A stretch of 64,000 bases of DNA from Moritella sp. (lineage in GTDB: Bacteria > Pseudomonadota > Gammaproteobacteria > Enterobacterales > Moritellaceae), in the NCBI RefSeq assembly GCF_013215705.1, contig NZ_JABSQR010000027.1, positions 1 to 64,000 of the forward strand, in the 5' to 3' direction. A program made the position numbers and the translations under genes. A model generated the notes under the pieces. That model ran no database searches. It was not told where the DNA came from and was given only the letters and a program-made list of their open reading frames with translations. Shown here piece after piece: positions 37,266 through 46,655 of the stretch. Position 1 is the stretch's first letter. Every line of letters begins with the position of its first letter.

Positions 37266-37760
37266 TTAGTTTATTGATTCAGTATTTGGTTGCCCAAGGA
37301 GGAGCCTAACAACGTGCTCACAGTCTTCGATTTGATTGATGCTTTTAGGCGCAACCATGACCATATCGTTACCGGCCACCGCCCCTAATATTTCTGGGTG
37401 TGGGTTCAGGTCAAGTAACCGAGCTATGAGTTGAGCACAACCGGGAGGCGTTTTTATGACGACAACGGACTGGTTATGTGTGATAAATTCAATCTTAGTT
37501 GATACAGACACATCGGTATGTCGCGATTTATCTTCACATGGTAATCGGTATATTTTTTTACCATAAGCATCTGTCACTTTGATTACATTTAAACGCGATA
37601 ACATTCTCGATACTGTAGATTGATTAATATGATGATAGCCAAGCTTAATTAACCGTTGACGAATATCATCTTGAGTATGAAGCCGCTCTATTTTTAGAAG
37701 ATTTTTACATGCATCGGTTATGTCGTAATGACAGGCGGTAGATTGTTCCGTGTTATTCAT
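37266..37760 (-). CDS. ArgR-family arginine regulator (arginine deiminase cluster paralogue)
   Basis: A 164-residue ArgR-type protein: winged helix with HINQSTVSRMLSRLNVIKV and a C-terminal oligomerisation and arginine-binding domain (PPGCAQLIARLLD, EILGAVAGNDMVMVAPKS). Arginine repressors often have a second copy next to arginine deiminase genes, where it acts as arginine-dependent activator or repressor; the position here, downstream of arcACB and pyrBI, suggests the same. The main argR (normally next to mdh) is not in the window. It is separated from the GST-like gene by 91 bases. Confidence 0.9.
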   Translation of the reverse strand: MNNTEQSTACHYDITDACKNLLKIERLHTQDDIRQRLIKLGYHHINQSTVSRMLSRLNVIKVTDAYGKKIYRLPCEDKSRHTDVSVSTKIEFITHNQSVVVIKTPPGCAQLIARLLDLNPHPEILGAVAGNDMVMVAPKSINQIEDCEHVVRLLLGQPNTESIN

Positions 37761-37899
37761 TCATACCTCGATGTGCTCGTTCTTATGCTGGTGTAATCGT
37801 AAAACCACCATGTTGTACCTATAATTAGATACTATTTTTTGTGTTAAGTCTATTAAGTGATTAGTGTTATGTGGGATATATAGTATTTAGTTAGTAAAT

Positions 37900-37929
37900 A
37901 ATCCCGTAAACGTCTTGTTTTACAGGATT
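37900..37929 (-). terminator. Terminator after pyrI
   Basis: On the minus strand AATCCTGTAAA / TTTACGGGATT (one G-T pair) followed by ATTT. It separates pyrBI from the ArgR-family gene, which starts at 37760. Confidence 0.75.
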
Positions 37930-37944
37930 ATCATCGAGATGTAT

Positions 37945-38409
37945 TTAATTACATTCAGTCATGATTTTACGTGAAAATACTTTCTCACAATACTTACATT
38001 TTAACTGTACAGTCTCATGATTTGCCACAACAGCAAAGTGGCTATCTACGGGTTCATTATGGGTAATGCAATTACTATTTGGACAAGCAAACACTGCGGC
38101 GATTTCATGAGGTAAAGCTAGCTTCAATTTTTTTGAAACCTCATAGTTCTCTATTTGGTTTACTGTCGCATGGGGGGCATACAATGCTAATTGGTTGGCT
38201 TGATCTTCATTGAGAAATACATTTTCTATTTTAATTAAATCTTTATGACCAAGTGCTGATGATGGCAAATTTAGACCTATGGTGACCCTTTGGTTTGAAG
38301 CTTCCAGGTTGAATAACTTTAATATTTTTATCCCTAAAGTTGCAGGGATATGGTCAATAACAGAACCATTTTTAATTGCTTCAACTTGCAATTGGTTTTT
38401 TGTAATCAT
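37945..38409 (-). CDS. pyrI: Aspartate carbamoyltransferase regulatory subunit
   Basis: 154 residues, the allosteric subunit that binds CTP and ATP. N-terminal domain [20 protein letters not shown] and GLNLPS; C-terminal zinc site C109, C114, C138, C141 (CPNSNC, CKYC). The frame is open to 38424, but I chose the ATG at 38409 because GGGAG lies 7 bases upstream and the E. coli protein begins at this point. It follows pyrB by 15 bases, so the two are co-translated. Confidence 0.95.
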   Translation of the reverse strand: MITKNQLQVEAIKNGSVIDHIPATLGIKILKLFNLEASNQRVTIGLNLPSSALGHKDLIKIENVFLNEDQANQLALYAPHATVNQIENYEVSKKLKLALPHEIAAVFACPNSNCITHNEPVDSHFAVVANHETVQLKCKYCEKVFSRKIMTECN

Positions 38410-38424
38410 CTGGTTTTCTCCCAA

Positions 38425-39354
38425 TTAAAACTGTTCATTAAGGACAAGAGCAAGTAGTGCTTCGCGCGCATAAACACCATTTTCAGCTTGCTGAAAGTAA
38501 TAAGCATGTTTGGTTTTGTCTACCTCGACAGTGATCTCATCAATACGTGGTAAAGGATGTAGCACTTTAAGGTTATCTCGCGCATTTTTTAGCATATTGG
38601 CAGTCAGAATGAATGCTGCTTTCATGTGCGCATATTCTGATTCGTCAAAACGCTCTTTTTGAACCCGAGTCATATACAGCACATCAAGCTCCTCTACCAC
38701 ATTTTCAATATCACTGTGTAAACTGTATTCGATACCTGCATCGCGTAATTCTTGCAGTATATAATCAGGCATTGCTAAGATATCGGGTGAAATAAAGAAG
38801 AATTTTGTGTTATTAAATTTAGCCAGAGCTTGGGTGAGTGAGTGAACGGTTCTACCGTATTTGAGATCACCAACAAAGGCTATATTTAGATTATCGAGGG
38901 AACCCTGTGTCTCATAAATACTGAATAAATCGAGTAAGGTTTGTGTCGGATGCTGATTAGAACCGTCACCACCATTAATGACCGGTACGTTATTAGAAAA
39001 CTCTGAAGCCAAGCGCGCTGCACCCTCTTGTGGATGACGCATAATAAAGGCGTCCACATAGGATGCGATCACTTGTACTGAGTCAGACAATGTTTCGCCT
39101 TTCTTAGCTAATGACGTATTACCTGCATTGTCAAAACCAATAATGGTGCCACCTAACCGTTGCACGGCCGTTTCAAATGATAAACGAGTTCGTGTTGATG
39201 GTTCAAAAAAGCAACTTGCGATAACTTTATTTTTCAGTAGTGTTGGGTTGGGGTCTGCTTTGAGCTTTCTAGCAGTATCCACAATGAGTTCCAGGTCATA
39301 TCTACTGAGCTCTGGAATGGAAATTATGTGCTTTCTAAACAAAGTATTGTTCAT
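38425..39354 (-). CDS. pyrB: Aspartate carbamoyltransferase catalytic subunit
   Basis: A 309-residue enzyme forming carbamoyl aspartate from carbamoyl phosphate and aspartate, the first committed step of pyrimidine synthesis. Carbamoyl phosphate motif STRTRLSFE near 53, [10 protein letters not shown] near 134, and [15 protein letters not shown] lies before the ATG. A leader peptide and attenuator precede it. Its neighbours argF and arcC use the same carbamoyl phosphate. Confidence 0.97.
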   Translation of the reverse strand: MNNTLFRKHIISIPELSRYDLELIVDTARKLKADPNPTLLKNKVIASCFFEPSTRTRLSFETAVQRLGGTIIGFDNAGNTSLAKKGETLSDSVQVIASYVDAFIMRHPQEGAARLASEFSNNVPVINGGDGSNQHPTQTLLDLFSIYETQGSLDNLNIAFVGDLKYGRTVHSLTQALAKFNNTKFFFISPDILAMPDYILQELRDAGIEYSLHSDIENVVEELDVLYMTRVQKERFDESEYAHMKAAFILTANMLKNARDNLKVLHPLPRIDEITVEVDKTKHAYYFQQAENGVYAREALLALVLNEQF

Positions 39355-39420
39355 GCTATCTCCTGCCTTATTTCGATACAGTTATAAATGTAATCACCTA
39401 TTTTAGTAAAAAACAGGTAA

Positions 39421-39456
39421 AAAAAAGTCCTCTTAAAATAGAAGACTTTTTTTAGC
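39421..39456 (-). terminator. pyrBI attenuator
   Basis: On the minus strand AAAGTCTTCT / AAGAGGACTTT (one G-T pair) followed by T8, about 70 bases upstream of pyrB. The stop codon of the candidate leader peptide lies inside the hairpin. Confidence 0.85.
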
Positions 39457-39525
39457 AATTAATAATGAAACCAATCGTGATTGATGTTTATTAGAGAGAT
39501 AAATCTTGCTGAAGGATAAGGTCAT
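39433..39525 (-). CDS. pyrL: Candidate pyrBI leader peptide
   Basis: A 30-residue ORF on the minus strand (MTLSFSKIYLSNKHQSRLVS, then LLIAKKSLLF) with AGGA nine bases before its ATG. It runs into the attenuator and stops within it. In E. coli, pyrL is translated across U-rich sequence so that fast transcription at high UTP lets the terminator form, while pausing lets the ribosome block it. Position relative to the terminator matches; the peptide sequence is not similar, as expected for a leader of this kind. Confidence 0.65.
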   Translation of the reverse strand: MTLSFSKIYLSNKHQSRLVSLLIAKKSLLF

Positions 39526-39597
39526 TTTTTGCGTCCTAAAATATTAACTGCATCATACCCATAGATCATTAAAAATAAGTGCGATGCTCAAGGTTAA

Positions 39598-39625
39598 AAG
39601 TATGCATGAACTTACATGCATACTT
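39598..39625 (-). terminator. Terminator after argF/arcB
   Basis: AAGTATGCATG-N6-CATGCATACTT, 11-bp perfect stem, followed on the minus strand by TTTT. It separates the arc genes from pyrBI, so pyrBI has its own promoter. Confidence 0.85.
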
Positions 39626-39652
39626 GGATTTTCAAGTATTAATTATTCAGTG

Positions 39653-40657
39653 TTATTGACCTAAGGTCGCAACCATAATGGCCTTAATGGTATGCATGCG
39701 GTTTTCAGCTTCATCAAAAACAATAGAATGTTTTGATTCAAAAACTTCTTCAGTCACTTCAAGACCTTTCATATTATATTTCTCAGCTACTTCGGCACCG
39801 ACAGTTGTTTCATCATTGTGGAAGGCTGGTAAGCAATGCATAAACTTAACATCCGGGTTGCCCGTTTTTTTGATCATGTCCATATTAACTTGGTAAGGCG
39901 TCATCATTCGTACGCGCTCATCCCAGGCATCTTTTGATTCACCCATCGATACCCAAACATCGGTATAAAGGAAATCACAACCTTGCACGCCTTCTTGTAC
40001 ATCTTCAGTTAAGGTGATTTTAGCGCCTGTTTCTGCTGCTATTTCACGGCATTGTGCGACAAGTTCCGCATTAGGCCAGAATGCTTCTGGTGCCACAAGA
40101 CGAATATCCATGCCCATTTTAGCTGCGCCCACTAATAATGAGTTACCCATGTTATTTTGCGCATCACCCAGATAAGCGAAAGCAACTTCATGTAACTGTT
40201 TGCCTCGAGCGTGTTCTTGCATTGTTAAGAAGTCAGCTAGAATTTGTGTAGGATGGAATTCAGTTGTTAAGCCATTCCATACCGGTACGCCAGCGTGAGC
40301 TCCAAGTTCTTCAACAATCTCTTGACCAAAACCACGATATTCAATACCGTCGTACATGCGGCCTAAAACACGCGCTGTATCTTTCATTGATTCTTTATGG
40401 CCGATTTGTGAACCTGAAGGGCCGAGATAAGTTACTTGAGCGCCTTGATCGTGTGCGGCAACTTCGAAAGCACAACGTGTACGAGTTGAGCTTTTTTCGA
40501 AAATAAGTGCAATGTTTTTGCCTGTTAAGCGCGGTTGTTCATAACCGTTATATTTCGCTTTTTTTAATTCTGCAGATAATTCAAGCATGTGCTGGATTTC
40601 GCGTGGTGTGAAATCAAGTAATTTTAAGAAGTTACGGTTACGTAGATTGAAAGACAT
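39653..40657 (-). CDS. arcB: Ornithine carbamoyltransferase (catabolic by context)
   Basis: A 334-residue enzyme of the ArgF/ArcB family. Carbamoyl phosphate motif [23 protein letters not shown], and the ornithine motif HCLPAFHN. Anabolic and catabolic forms are alike in sequence; the position after arcA and arcC indicates the catabolic direction, phosphorolysis of citrulline to ornithine and carbamoyl phosphate. It could serve biosynthesis as well. Confidence 0.93.
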   Translation of the reverse strand: MSFNLRNRNFLKLLDFTPREIQHMLELSAELKKAKYNGYEQPRLTGKNIALIFEKSSTRTRCAFEVAAHDQGAQVTYLGPSGSQIGHKESMKDTARVLGRMYDGIEYRGFGQEIVEELGAHAGVPVWNGLTTEFHPTQILADFLTMQEHARGKQLHEVAFAYLGDAQNNMGNSLLVGAAKMGMDIRLVAPEAFWPNAELVAQCREIAAETGAKITLTEDVQEGVQGCDFLYTDVWVSMGESKDAWDERVRMMTPYQVNMDMIKKTGNPDVKFMHCLPAFHNDETTVGAEVAEKYNMKGLEVTEEVFESKHSIVFDEAENRMHTIKAIMVATLGQ

Positions 40658-40683
40658 AATGTTATCCTTTTATAATTAGGTTG

Positions 40684-40711
40684 GCGGCTACTGCGTAGGC
40701 TATGTAGCCGC
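40684..40711 (-). other. Hairpin between arcC and arcB
   Basis: GCGGCTAC / GTAGCCGC, an 8-bp GC-rich stem with a 12-base loop in the 80-base gap of the arc transcript. There is no T tract, so it may be a processing or stability element that changes the relative amounts of the two products. Confidence 0.55.
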
Positions 40712-40737
40712 GAATATTCTTGATATATTGAAACGAA

Positions 40738-41649
40738 TTAATCTGGCGTTATGTTGGTACCAGCTTCGCCTTTCAAGATGCGTAATCCCGCATCTAAAGC
40801 ACCGATTCCGACAAACTTGCCACCTTGCTTAATGAACTCACAAGAGGCTTCAATTTTTGGTCCCATAGAGCCCGCATCAAAGCTATATTGTGCGAGTTCA
40901 GCCGGTGTTGTTGAACGCAGCGCTGTTTGGGTTGGTTTGCCCCAATCAATAAAGACAGCATCAGCATCCGTTAGAATCAGCAACGCGTCTGCTTGGAGTT
41001 GTCTGGCGAGATAAGCTGCTGACATATCTTTATCAATAACGGCTTCTACACCGACTAATTTGCCATTTTCATGTCTTACTGGAATGCCGCCGCCGCCAGT
41101 ACAGATGACTAAATGCTGCTGTTGGATTAAGGCTGCAATTGCGTCATTTTCAATAATGCCAGTCGGCTGTGGGCTCGGTACTACGCGGCGGAAATATTCA
41201 CCATCTGGTTTGATAATCCAGTTATGTTTTTCTGCTAATTCACGCGCTTCTTTTTCCGCATAAACTGGACCAATCGGTTTCGTCGGATCTGCAAACGCAG
41301 GATCATTGGGATCAACACTCATCTGCGTCAGTAAGCAAGATACATTCTGTTCTGGCAGTATATTTTTAAGTTCCTGCATTAAAATGTAGCCAATCATACC
41401 TTGAGTTTCAGAGCCTAAAACATCAAGCGGATAAGGGTTGACAGCTTTATATTCCAACCCTTGTAGTGCCAGTAAACCAACTTGTGGGCCGTTACCATGT
41501 ACTAGTACAACATTATATTCTTTGGCTATTTCAGCAATTGCCTGGGCAGCCGTTGCGATATTTTTACGTTGAATCTCTGCTTCTAATGGCTCGCCACGAC
41601 GTAACAGTGCATTTCCACCTATAGCTACAACAACAGTTTTTTTAGTCAT
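40738..41649 (-). CDS. arcC: Carbamate kinase
   Basis: A 303-residue kinase of the amino acid kinase fold (KTVVVAIGGNALLRRGEP, VVLVHGNGPQVG, TGGGGIPV, GSMGPKIEA). It converts carbamoyl phosphate and ADP to ATP, CO2 and ammonia, the ATP-yielding last step of the arginine deiminase pathway. It lies 27 bases after arcA on the minus strand, same operon. Confidence 0.96.
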   Translation of the reverse strand: MTKKTVVVAIGGNALLRRGEPLEAEIQRKNIATAAQAIAEIAKEYNVVLVHGNGPQVGLLALQGLEYKAVNPYPLDVLGSETQGMIGYILMQELKNILPEQNVSCLLTQMSVDPNDPAFADPTKPIGPVYAEKEARELAEKHNWIIKPDGEYFRRVVPSPQPTGIIENDAIAALIQQQHLVICTGGGGIPVRHENGKLVGVEAVIDKDMSAAYLARQLQADALLILTDADAVFIDWGKPTQTALRSTTPAELAQYSFDAGSMGPKIEASCEFIKQGGKFVGIGALDAGLRILKGEAGTNITPD

Positions 41650-41676
41650 AATGATTTATCTCAGTGAATTAAATTG

Positions 41677-42897
41677 TTAGATACCGTCACGTTCAATTGG
41701 GCAACTCATGCAGCGAGCGCCACCGCGACCGCGACCGAGTTCATCACCAGGTATTGGTAGCACGGTAATACCTGCTTTATCGTATTTTTCGTTAGTATGA
41801 GAGTTACCTTCGTAACCAATTACTACACCAGGTTTCACCGTTAGTACGTTATTGGCATCATTCCATTGTTCACGTTCTGCAGTGAAACTGTCACCGCCTG
41901 TTGTGATTAGGTTTAGCTGGCCTACGCCTAGTGCTTTTTCGATAGCAGTAACGAAGTAACCTTCTTCTTTCACGTTAACTGCGCCAGACTCATCACCTGT
42001 TAGGTTCCAGCATTGCACATCTTTACGAACCACTTCTGGGTAAACAGAGAATGTATCTTCACGCAAGTGCGTCATTACTGTATCTAGGTGCATGCAAGAG
42101 CGGTGCTTAGGAAGTTGCATTGCAATAACTTGTTTGGCTTGACCGTGCTTGAATAGACTTGATGCTAGCTGTTCAACACCTTGTGGTGTGGTACGTTCAG
42201 ACATACCAATAAGTACTGCTCCTTTACCAATAACGAGTACGTCCCCACCTTCGATTGTAGAGTTGTCGTATATTTTTTCTTCATTACCGTAGTACTTAAT
42301 GAAGTCAGCACCAGCGAAGATTGGATGCCAGCGATAGATTGCACGAACGTGGTTAGTTTCACGTTGACGAGCGGCTTTAGCCATTGGGTTGATAGAAACG
42401 CCGCCATATACCCAGCAAGATGTATCACGAGTAAATAGGTGATTTGGTAGTGGTTCAATGATGAAGTCTGTTGGAACGTGTATGCTTTGCATCATAGAAG
42501 ATGATTTCATTGTCATTTCAGCGTAAGACAAACCACCAGTTAAAATTTGAGCAAGGTCGATGTTTGGTAAGTCACCTAGGTAGCAGCGTACGTCATTAGC
42601 AAATGTAGCACCTAAGCGGTAATCAGATACTTGACTCGTTAACAACCACTCTTTAGCTTCTGGAATTGCTAATGTATCAGCAAGAAGGTCATTTAGAAGT
42701 AAAACTTCTACGCCTTGATCTCGCAATACTTTTGTAAACACATCATGCTCTTCGCCCGCTCTTTCTACCGACAACACGTCATCAAATAATAAGTCGTGGC
42801 AGTTAGATGGTGTTAAGTGGCTTAGTGAGCGTCTTGGACGGTGAACTAGAACGCGACGTAATTGACCGACTTCAGAACCTACATATAAGTTACTCAT
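41677..42897 (-). CDS. arcA: Arginine deiminase
   Basis: A 406-residue guanidino-group hydrolase making citrulline and ammonia from arginine. N-terminal [54 protein letters not shown], and the catalytic Cys in [27 protein letters not shown] lies before the ATG. First gene of the arcACB transcript; its upstream region resembles that of the RidA fusion. Confidence 0.97.
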   Translation of the reverse strand: MSNLYVGSEVGQLRRVLVHRPRRSLSHLTPSNCHDLLFDDVLSVERAGEEHDVFTKVLRDQGVEVLLLNDLLADTLAIPEAKEWLLTSQVSDYRLGATFANDVRCYLGDLPNIDLAQILTGGLSYAEMTMKSSSMMQSIHVPTDFIIEPLPNHLFTRDTSCWVYGGVSINPMAKAARQRETNHVRAIYRWHPIFAGADFIKYYGNEEKIYDNSTIEGGDVLVIGKGAVLIGMSERTTPQGVEQLASSLFKHGQAKQVIAMQLPKHRSCMHLDTVMTHLREDTFSVYPEVVRKDVQCWNLTGDESGAVNVKEEGYFVTAIEKALGVGQLNLITTGGDSFTAEREQWNDANNVLTVKPGVVIGYEGNSHTNEKYDKAGITVLPIPGDELGRGRGGARCMSCPIERDGI

Positions 42898-43330
42898 AAT
42901 TTTATCCTTCGCTAAAGCGTTTATGAAATACGATTAGTTATGTGAAAGTTTAAATTTTTTTGAATTTTTATTGTTTCTATTCATGCTTTAAGTTGATGGG
43001 TGAAGTATACGATATAGGTTCTGCCAATCTTCGATCTTAGTCACATTTATACATTGTTAATGGTGTGTAACTGGTTGATTTAAATGTGTTTTATTATGCT
43101 TGGGCAAGCTCGGCGTTATTATGCTAAAGCTGTTTTTTTGTCGGTTTTTTTATTAAGCTTTTGATTTTAAAGTATTTGCTTACTCTCTTTTTTTGTTGGT
43201 TTTAAAGAACTATTTGAATCGTTAAAATTTATGCAGTTGAAGTGAGTATATATCTAAATGGGTAGGTGATTTTTCGTTGCTAATTTGCTAGTCCGATCAT
43301 GTTTTTATTTGGGGTTATTATTGTTTTAAA
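42898..43330 (-). promoter_or_regulatory. arcA regulatory region with ArgR-like box and CRP/FNR-type dyad
   Basis: TTTGAATTTTTATTGTTT at 42959-42976 matches the E. coli ARG box (WNTGAATWWWWATTCANW) at all but two positions, and ATTCA follows at 42979-42983. TTCGA-N6-TCACA at 43030-43045 is a CRP/FNR-like dyad extended to TCACATTT. The blocks from 43003 on are shared with the RidA upstream region. An ORF at 43299-43550 lacks any support and is not called; the rest of the gap to 43684 holds only the terminator below. Confidence 0.5.
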
Positions 43331-43624
43331 TCTTGCTGTTTTCGTTGTTTGTATAATAAGGCAGATATTCTCTGCTCGCTTCGCGATATTAAGGTCGATA
43401 ATTGCACGTGATTTGAAATGTAAAATGAGTATTTCTTTGTATTTTTGGCATGCGTTTTTGGAGGATTTACTTAAGTTTAATACCACAAATGTTGGTAGTG
43501 AAATCTATAGCAGATTTTATAAAAATAAATGCTTTATCGGAAGCTATTAATGGCAAGAGCAGGTGTATGTCATGGCGGAATACGTAAAGTATCAAGGAGG
43601 ACTGTAGAGTGAAGAATTATAGGC

Positions 43625-43655
43625 AAAAAAATACCCGTCCTTGAGACTGGAAGGG
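43625..43655 (-). terminator. Terminator after the YfcC-family gene
   Basis: On the minus strand CCCTTCC / GGACGGG (one mismatch) followed by TATTTTTTT, 30 bases after the stop codon. Confidence 0.75.
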
Positions 43656-43684
43656 CATTGTAACAATAGATTATGCTAATTAAT

Positions 43685-45130
43685 TTAGGCTAGGATGACA
43701 CCAAGACTGAGCATCGCCATCACTAAAATAGTCAATATAGCAATGAGTGGGGCAACCCATTTTAACCAACGTACATAAGGTACTTTAGCAATCGCAAGAC
43801 CACCCATAACCACAGCTGAAGTCGGGGTAATTAAGTTCACAATACCAGAAGCTGATTGGAACGCTGTTACCACTAAATCTCGGCTAACAGAAGCAAAATC
43901 CGCTAATGGAGACATGATTGGCATGGTTAAAACCGCTAATCCAGATGTGGAGGGTACTAAGAATGAAAGTAATACTTCAATCCAATACATGACATTGATA
44001 AAGACAATACCAGATAAACCAGAGATTGCATTTTCGGCGGTATGGAGAATAGTATCAGTGATCATGCCTCGGTCCATGATCACGACGATGCCACGGGCAA
44101 TACCAACAATGAGAGCAACACCAAGTAAGTCGCGAGCACCATCAATAAAACTAGACGTTAGTTCTTCTTCACTCATTCGAGCGACGAGACCTGTGATAAT
44201 GGCTGCAACTAAGAATAGACCTGAAATTTCAGCCATCCACCAACCGGCCACGGCAACACCGTAAATCATGATGGCGAAAGAAGCGACGAAGATCATTAGA
44301 ATTAGTTTACGGGTTGTTGTAAATTCTAATTTTTCATCTGATTTATTTCCTAAGAAATGAGCGATATGTTCTTCATGTTTATCAAAAACAATGGATTTTG
44401 TTGGGTCGGCTTTGACCATTTTTGCATAACGCATGACGTAAATTACACAGATTAACCAACCGATAGCTAAGATAGCGATACGTAAGAACATGCCATCAGT
44501 AAAAGGGATACCTGCAGTATTAGCTGCAATAACCGTTGAAAATGGGTTTATCGTGGAGCCTAATACACCAATGCCTGCACCTAACAATACTGTTGCGGCA
44601 CCGACCACCGAATCAAAACGAGCTGCAAGCATGACTGGCACGATCAACGAGTAAAATGGTAATGACTCTTCAGCCATACCGTAAATAGTACCGCCGGCAG
44701 CAAACATTGCCATTAGAATCGGGATCATCAATTCTTCACGACCATTTAAGCGCGTCGTCACCCGCTCAATACCCGCATCAATTGCGCCAGTTTTTGTTAC
44801 TAGCCCAAGAAAACCACCAATAATAAGAATGAAAAGAGAGACATCAATTGCCGCAGCAGCATAGGTATTGTGATCGTAAAAACCATCGATAGGAGCAAGC
44901 ACGACATCCACAAACCCTTGTGGATTATTCTCAACCGCATGATATGTGCCTGTGACCGGCACTTCTTTACCTATGTCTTTATTCATGACTCTATCGTATT
45001 GACCCGCCGGAATAATCCAAGTCATTAGGGCTACAATGGCAATCAGTGCAAATAGAATCGTATAAGCAGATGGGAATTTTAAATTAGCAAAAAAGCCTTT
45101 TTTTTCTTTATCTAAAGTTGATGTTGTCAT
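43685..45130 (-). CDS. YfcC-family carrier of the arginine deiminase cluster
   Basis: A 481-residue membrane carrier of the YfcC/DcuC-like type with about 12 hydrophobic segments (FPSAYTILFALIAIVALMTWIIPAGQYDR; GGTIYGMAEESLPFY; LVPSTSGLAVLTMPIMSPLAD). Such carriers replace the classical ArcD antiporter in arginine deiminase clusters of marine bacteria, so arginine/ornithine exchange is the likely role, from context. It is upstream of arcA in the same direction but about 790 bases away, with its own terminator, so it is a separate transcript. Confidence 0.87.
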   Translation of the reverse strand: MTTSTLDKEKKGFFANLKFPSAYTILFALIAIVALMTWIIPAGQYDRVMNKDIGKEVPVTGTYHAVENNPQGFVDVVLAPIDGFYDHNTYAAAAIDVSLFILIIGGFLGLVTKTGAIDAGIERVTTRLNGREELMIPILMAMFAAGGTIYGMAEESLPFYSLIVPVMLAARFDSVVGAATVLLGAGIGVLGSTINPFSTVIAANTAGIPFTDGMFLRIAILAIGWLICVIYVMRYAKMVKADPTKSIVFDKHEEHIAHFLGNKSDEKLEFTTTRKLILMIFVASFAIMIYGVAVAGWWMAEISGLFLVAAIITGLVARMSEEELTSSFIDGARDLLGVALIVGIARGIVVIMDRGMITDTILHTAENAISGLSGIVFINVMYWIEVLLSFLVPSTSGLAVLTMPIMSPLADFASVSRDLVVTAFQSASGIVNLITPTSAVVMGGLAIAKVPYVRWLKWVAPLIAILTILVMAMLSLGVILA

Positions 45131-45758
45131 CTTTTATCCTCGCTATTTGTTATACCAATATCGGGTACAACATTAAATTTTTTAGCAATTAGAATTGGGG
45201 GTTTTTATGTAATAGAAATGAGAACAAAGACGTGGGTGATAGACGGTATCTATAAATAAAATATGCTATGTTCATTATCATTTATCCAAATTAAAGGTAG
45301 AAGATTTAGCTGAAATAATAATGCAGTTTGGCTTTGTATAATTACTAAGTGATCACATTTCAAAGGATGTAACCATCTCTTAAGTGGTTGGTGTTTTTGT
45401 GATAAGTTTGCTTGTGGATATTTTTATTGAATAGTTGCAAATTTATGCAACTGGTAAAAAATGCGCCAATGAAGATTGGATTTTATTATATAATTAGCAG
45501 GGCTTTTAACTAAAAGGCTTGGTAAATATTTATTTATTCTCTATTGTTTTAATATGCTTTTATTTTGGTTTAGCATGCATTTATAGGGGGGAAGGTGGCT
45601 CGTTTTTTATTGTTTTATGCAATTCAATATGCATTTTACAATGATTAATTATCACAGTTTAATTTGATTTCAATCAAATTAAACTAAACGTTCTATCCTT
45701 TTTGTAGTTAGCTGGTGTTATCGGTATAATACGCCTTTGGTTTTATTTGAGGTAAGGT
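45131..45758. other. Intergenic region between the divergent YfcC-family and tcdA genes
   Basis: About 630 AT-rich bases. AGTTGCA-N6-TGCAACT (near 45434-45453) is an inverted repeat of operator type; AAGTGATCACATTT near 45348-45361 recalls the TCACATTT element upstream of arcA. TATAAT at 45725-45730 is the likely tcdA -10. The long palindrome is listed separately. Confidence 0.4.
45656..45685. promoter_or_regulatory. 30-bp palindrome with a perfect FNR core
   Basis: Two perfect 14-bp arms around a central TC. The centre is TTGATTTCAATCAA (45664-45677), an exact match to the FNR consensus TTGAT-N4-ATCAA. It is 81 bases upstream of tcdA and about 530 from the YfcC-family start, so it could serve either gene. 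The symmetry extends far beyond an FNR site, so another regulator or a cruciform-type element is possible. Confidence 0.6.
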
Positions 45759-46559
45759 ATGTCGGCCGAATATGACAATCGTTTTGGTGGTATTGCGCGT
45801 TTATATGGCGTTAAAGCACTGCAATTTTTTAGTCAAGCACATGTGTGTGTGATTGGTATTGGTGGTGTGGGTTCTTGGGCAGCTGAAACATTAGCACGTT
45901 CAGGTATCGGCAAGATCACCCTGATCGACATGGATGATATTTGTGTGACTAATACTAACCGTCAAATTCATGCCTTAAAAGACACCATAGGTCAGCAAAA
46001 AATTGATGTAATGGCGGCGCGTATTCGTGCCATTAATCCAGAATGTGTAGTGACTACTATAGATGATTTTATCACTGTTGATGATGTTGGTATGCACATA
46101 AGCAAAGATTTCGATTATGTGATTGATGCGATTGATAGCGTACGTTCAAAAACGGCACTGTTAGCGCACTGTAATCGACACAAAATCAAATGCATTACTA
46201 TTGGCGCTGCGGGTGGTCAAATCGATCCAACCCAAATCCAAGTGCTGGATTTATCTCGAACACATCAAGATCCTTTAGCGGCGAAAGTACGCTCTGATCT
46301 GCGCCGTTTACATAACTTCAGTAAGAACCCAACCAGTCGATTTGGTATTGAATGTGTATTCTCAACCGAGCAATTAATTTACCCAGGTACTGATGGCGAA
46401 GTATGTTCGACCAAGAACTTTCTTGACGGCGCCACGGGCATGGATTGTTCAAGCGGCTTCGGTTCTTCAACCGCGGTGACGGCTAGCTTTGGTTTAATTG
46501 CGGCTTCGCGGGTATTGAAAAAATTAGCCGAAAGAGAAGCGCGTTATCGACCTGAATAA
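45759..46559 (+). CDS. tcdA: tRNA threonylcarbamoyladenosine dehydratase TcdA (CsdL)
   Basis: A 266-residue E1-like ATP-dependent enzyme (Rossmann motif GIGGVGSWAAETLARSGIG; DMDDICVTNTNRQIHA; CTIGAAGGQIDPTQ-type region). It cyclises t6A37 of ANN-decoding tRNAs to ct6A. GAGGTAAGG precedes the ATG. In E. coli it is next to csdA and csdE, whose sulfur-transfer pair is needed for its activity; here csdEA lie 1.6 kb downstream on the other strand with a thiolase gene between. Confidence 0.95.
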   Translation: MSAEYDNRFGGIARLYGVKALQFFSQAHVCVIGIGGVGSWAAETLARSGIGKITLIDMDDICVTNTNRQIHALKDTIGQQKIDVMAARIRAINPECVVTTIDDFITVDDVGMHISKDFDYVIDAIDSVRSKTALLAHCNRHKIKCITIGAAGGQIDPTQIQVLDLSRTHQDPLAAKVRSDLRRLHNFSKNPTSRFGIECVFSTEQLIYPGTDGEVCSTKNFLDGATGMDCSSGFGSSTAVTASFGLIAASRVLKKLAEREARYRPE

Positions 46560-46613
46560 TAGTATTGAATAAACGAGTTTAACCAATACTATTACGCGCT
46601 GAAAGGCGATTGC

Positions 46614-46655
46614 AACCAGCTGATATACCTTGTATTCGCTGGTTTTATTTTATTT
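46614..46655 (+). terminator. Terminator after tcdA
   Basis: AACCAGC / GCTGGTT with an inner ATAC / GTAT pairing, followed by a T-rich tail. Confidence 0.75.

Noticed and set aside
43299-43550. 83-aa hydrophobic ORF in the arcA upstream region
   Set aside because: It lies in T-rich DNA partly shared with the RidA upstream region, where no such frame exists; hydrophobicity comes from base composition.
43914-44264. 116-aa ORF antisense to the YfcC-family carrier
   Set aside because: Complement of a membrane protein gene with all expected features; a shadow.
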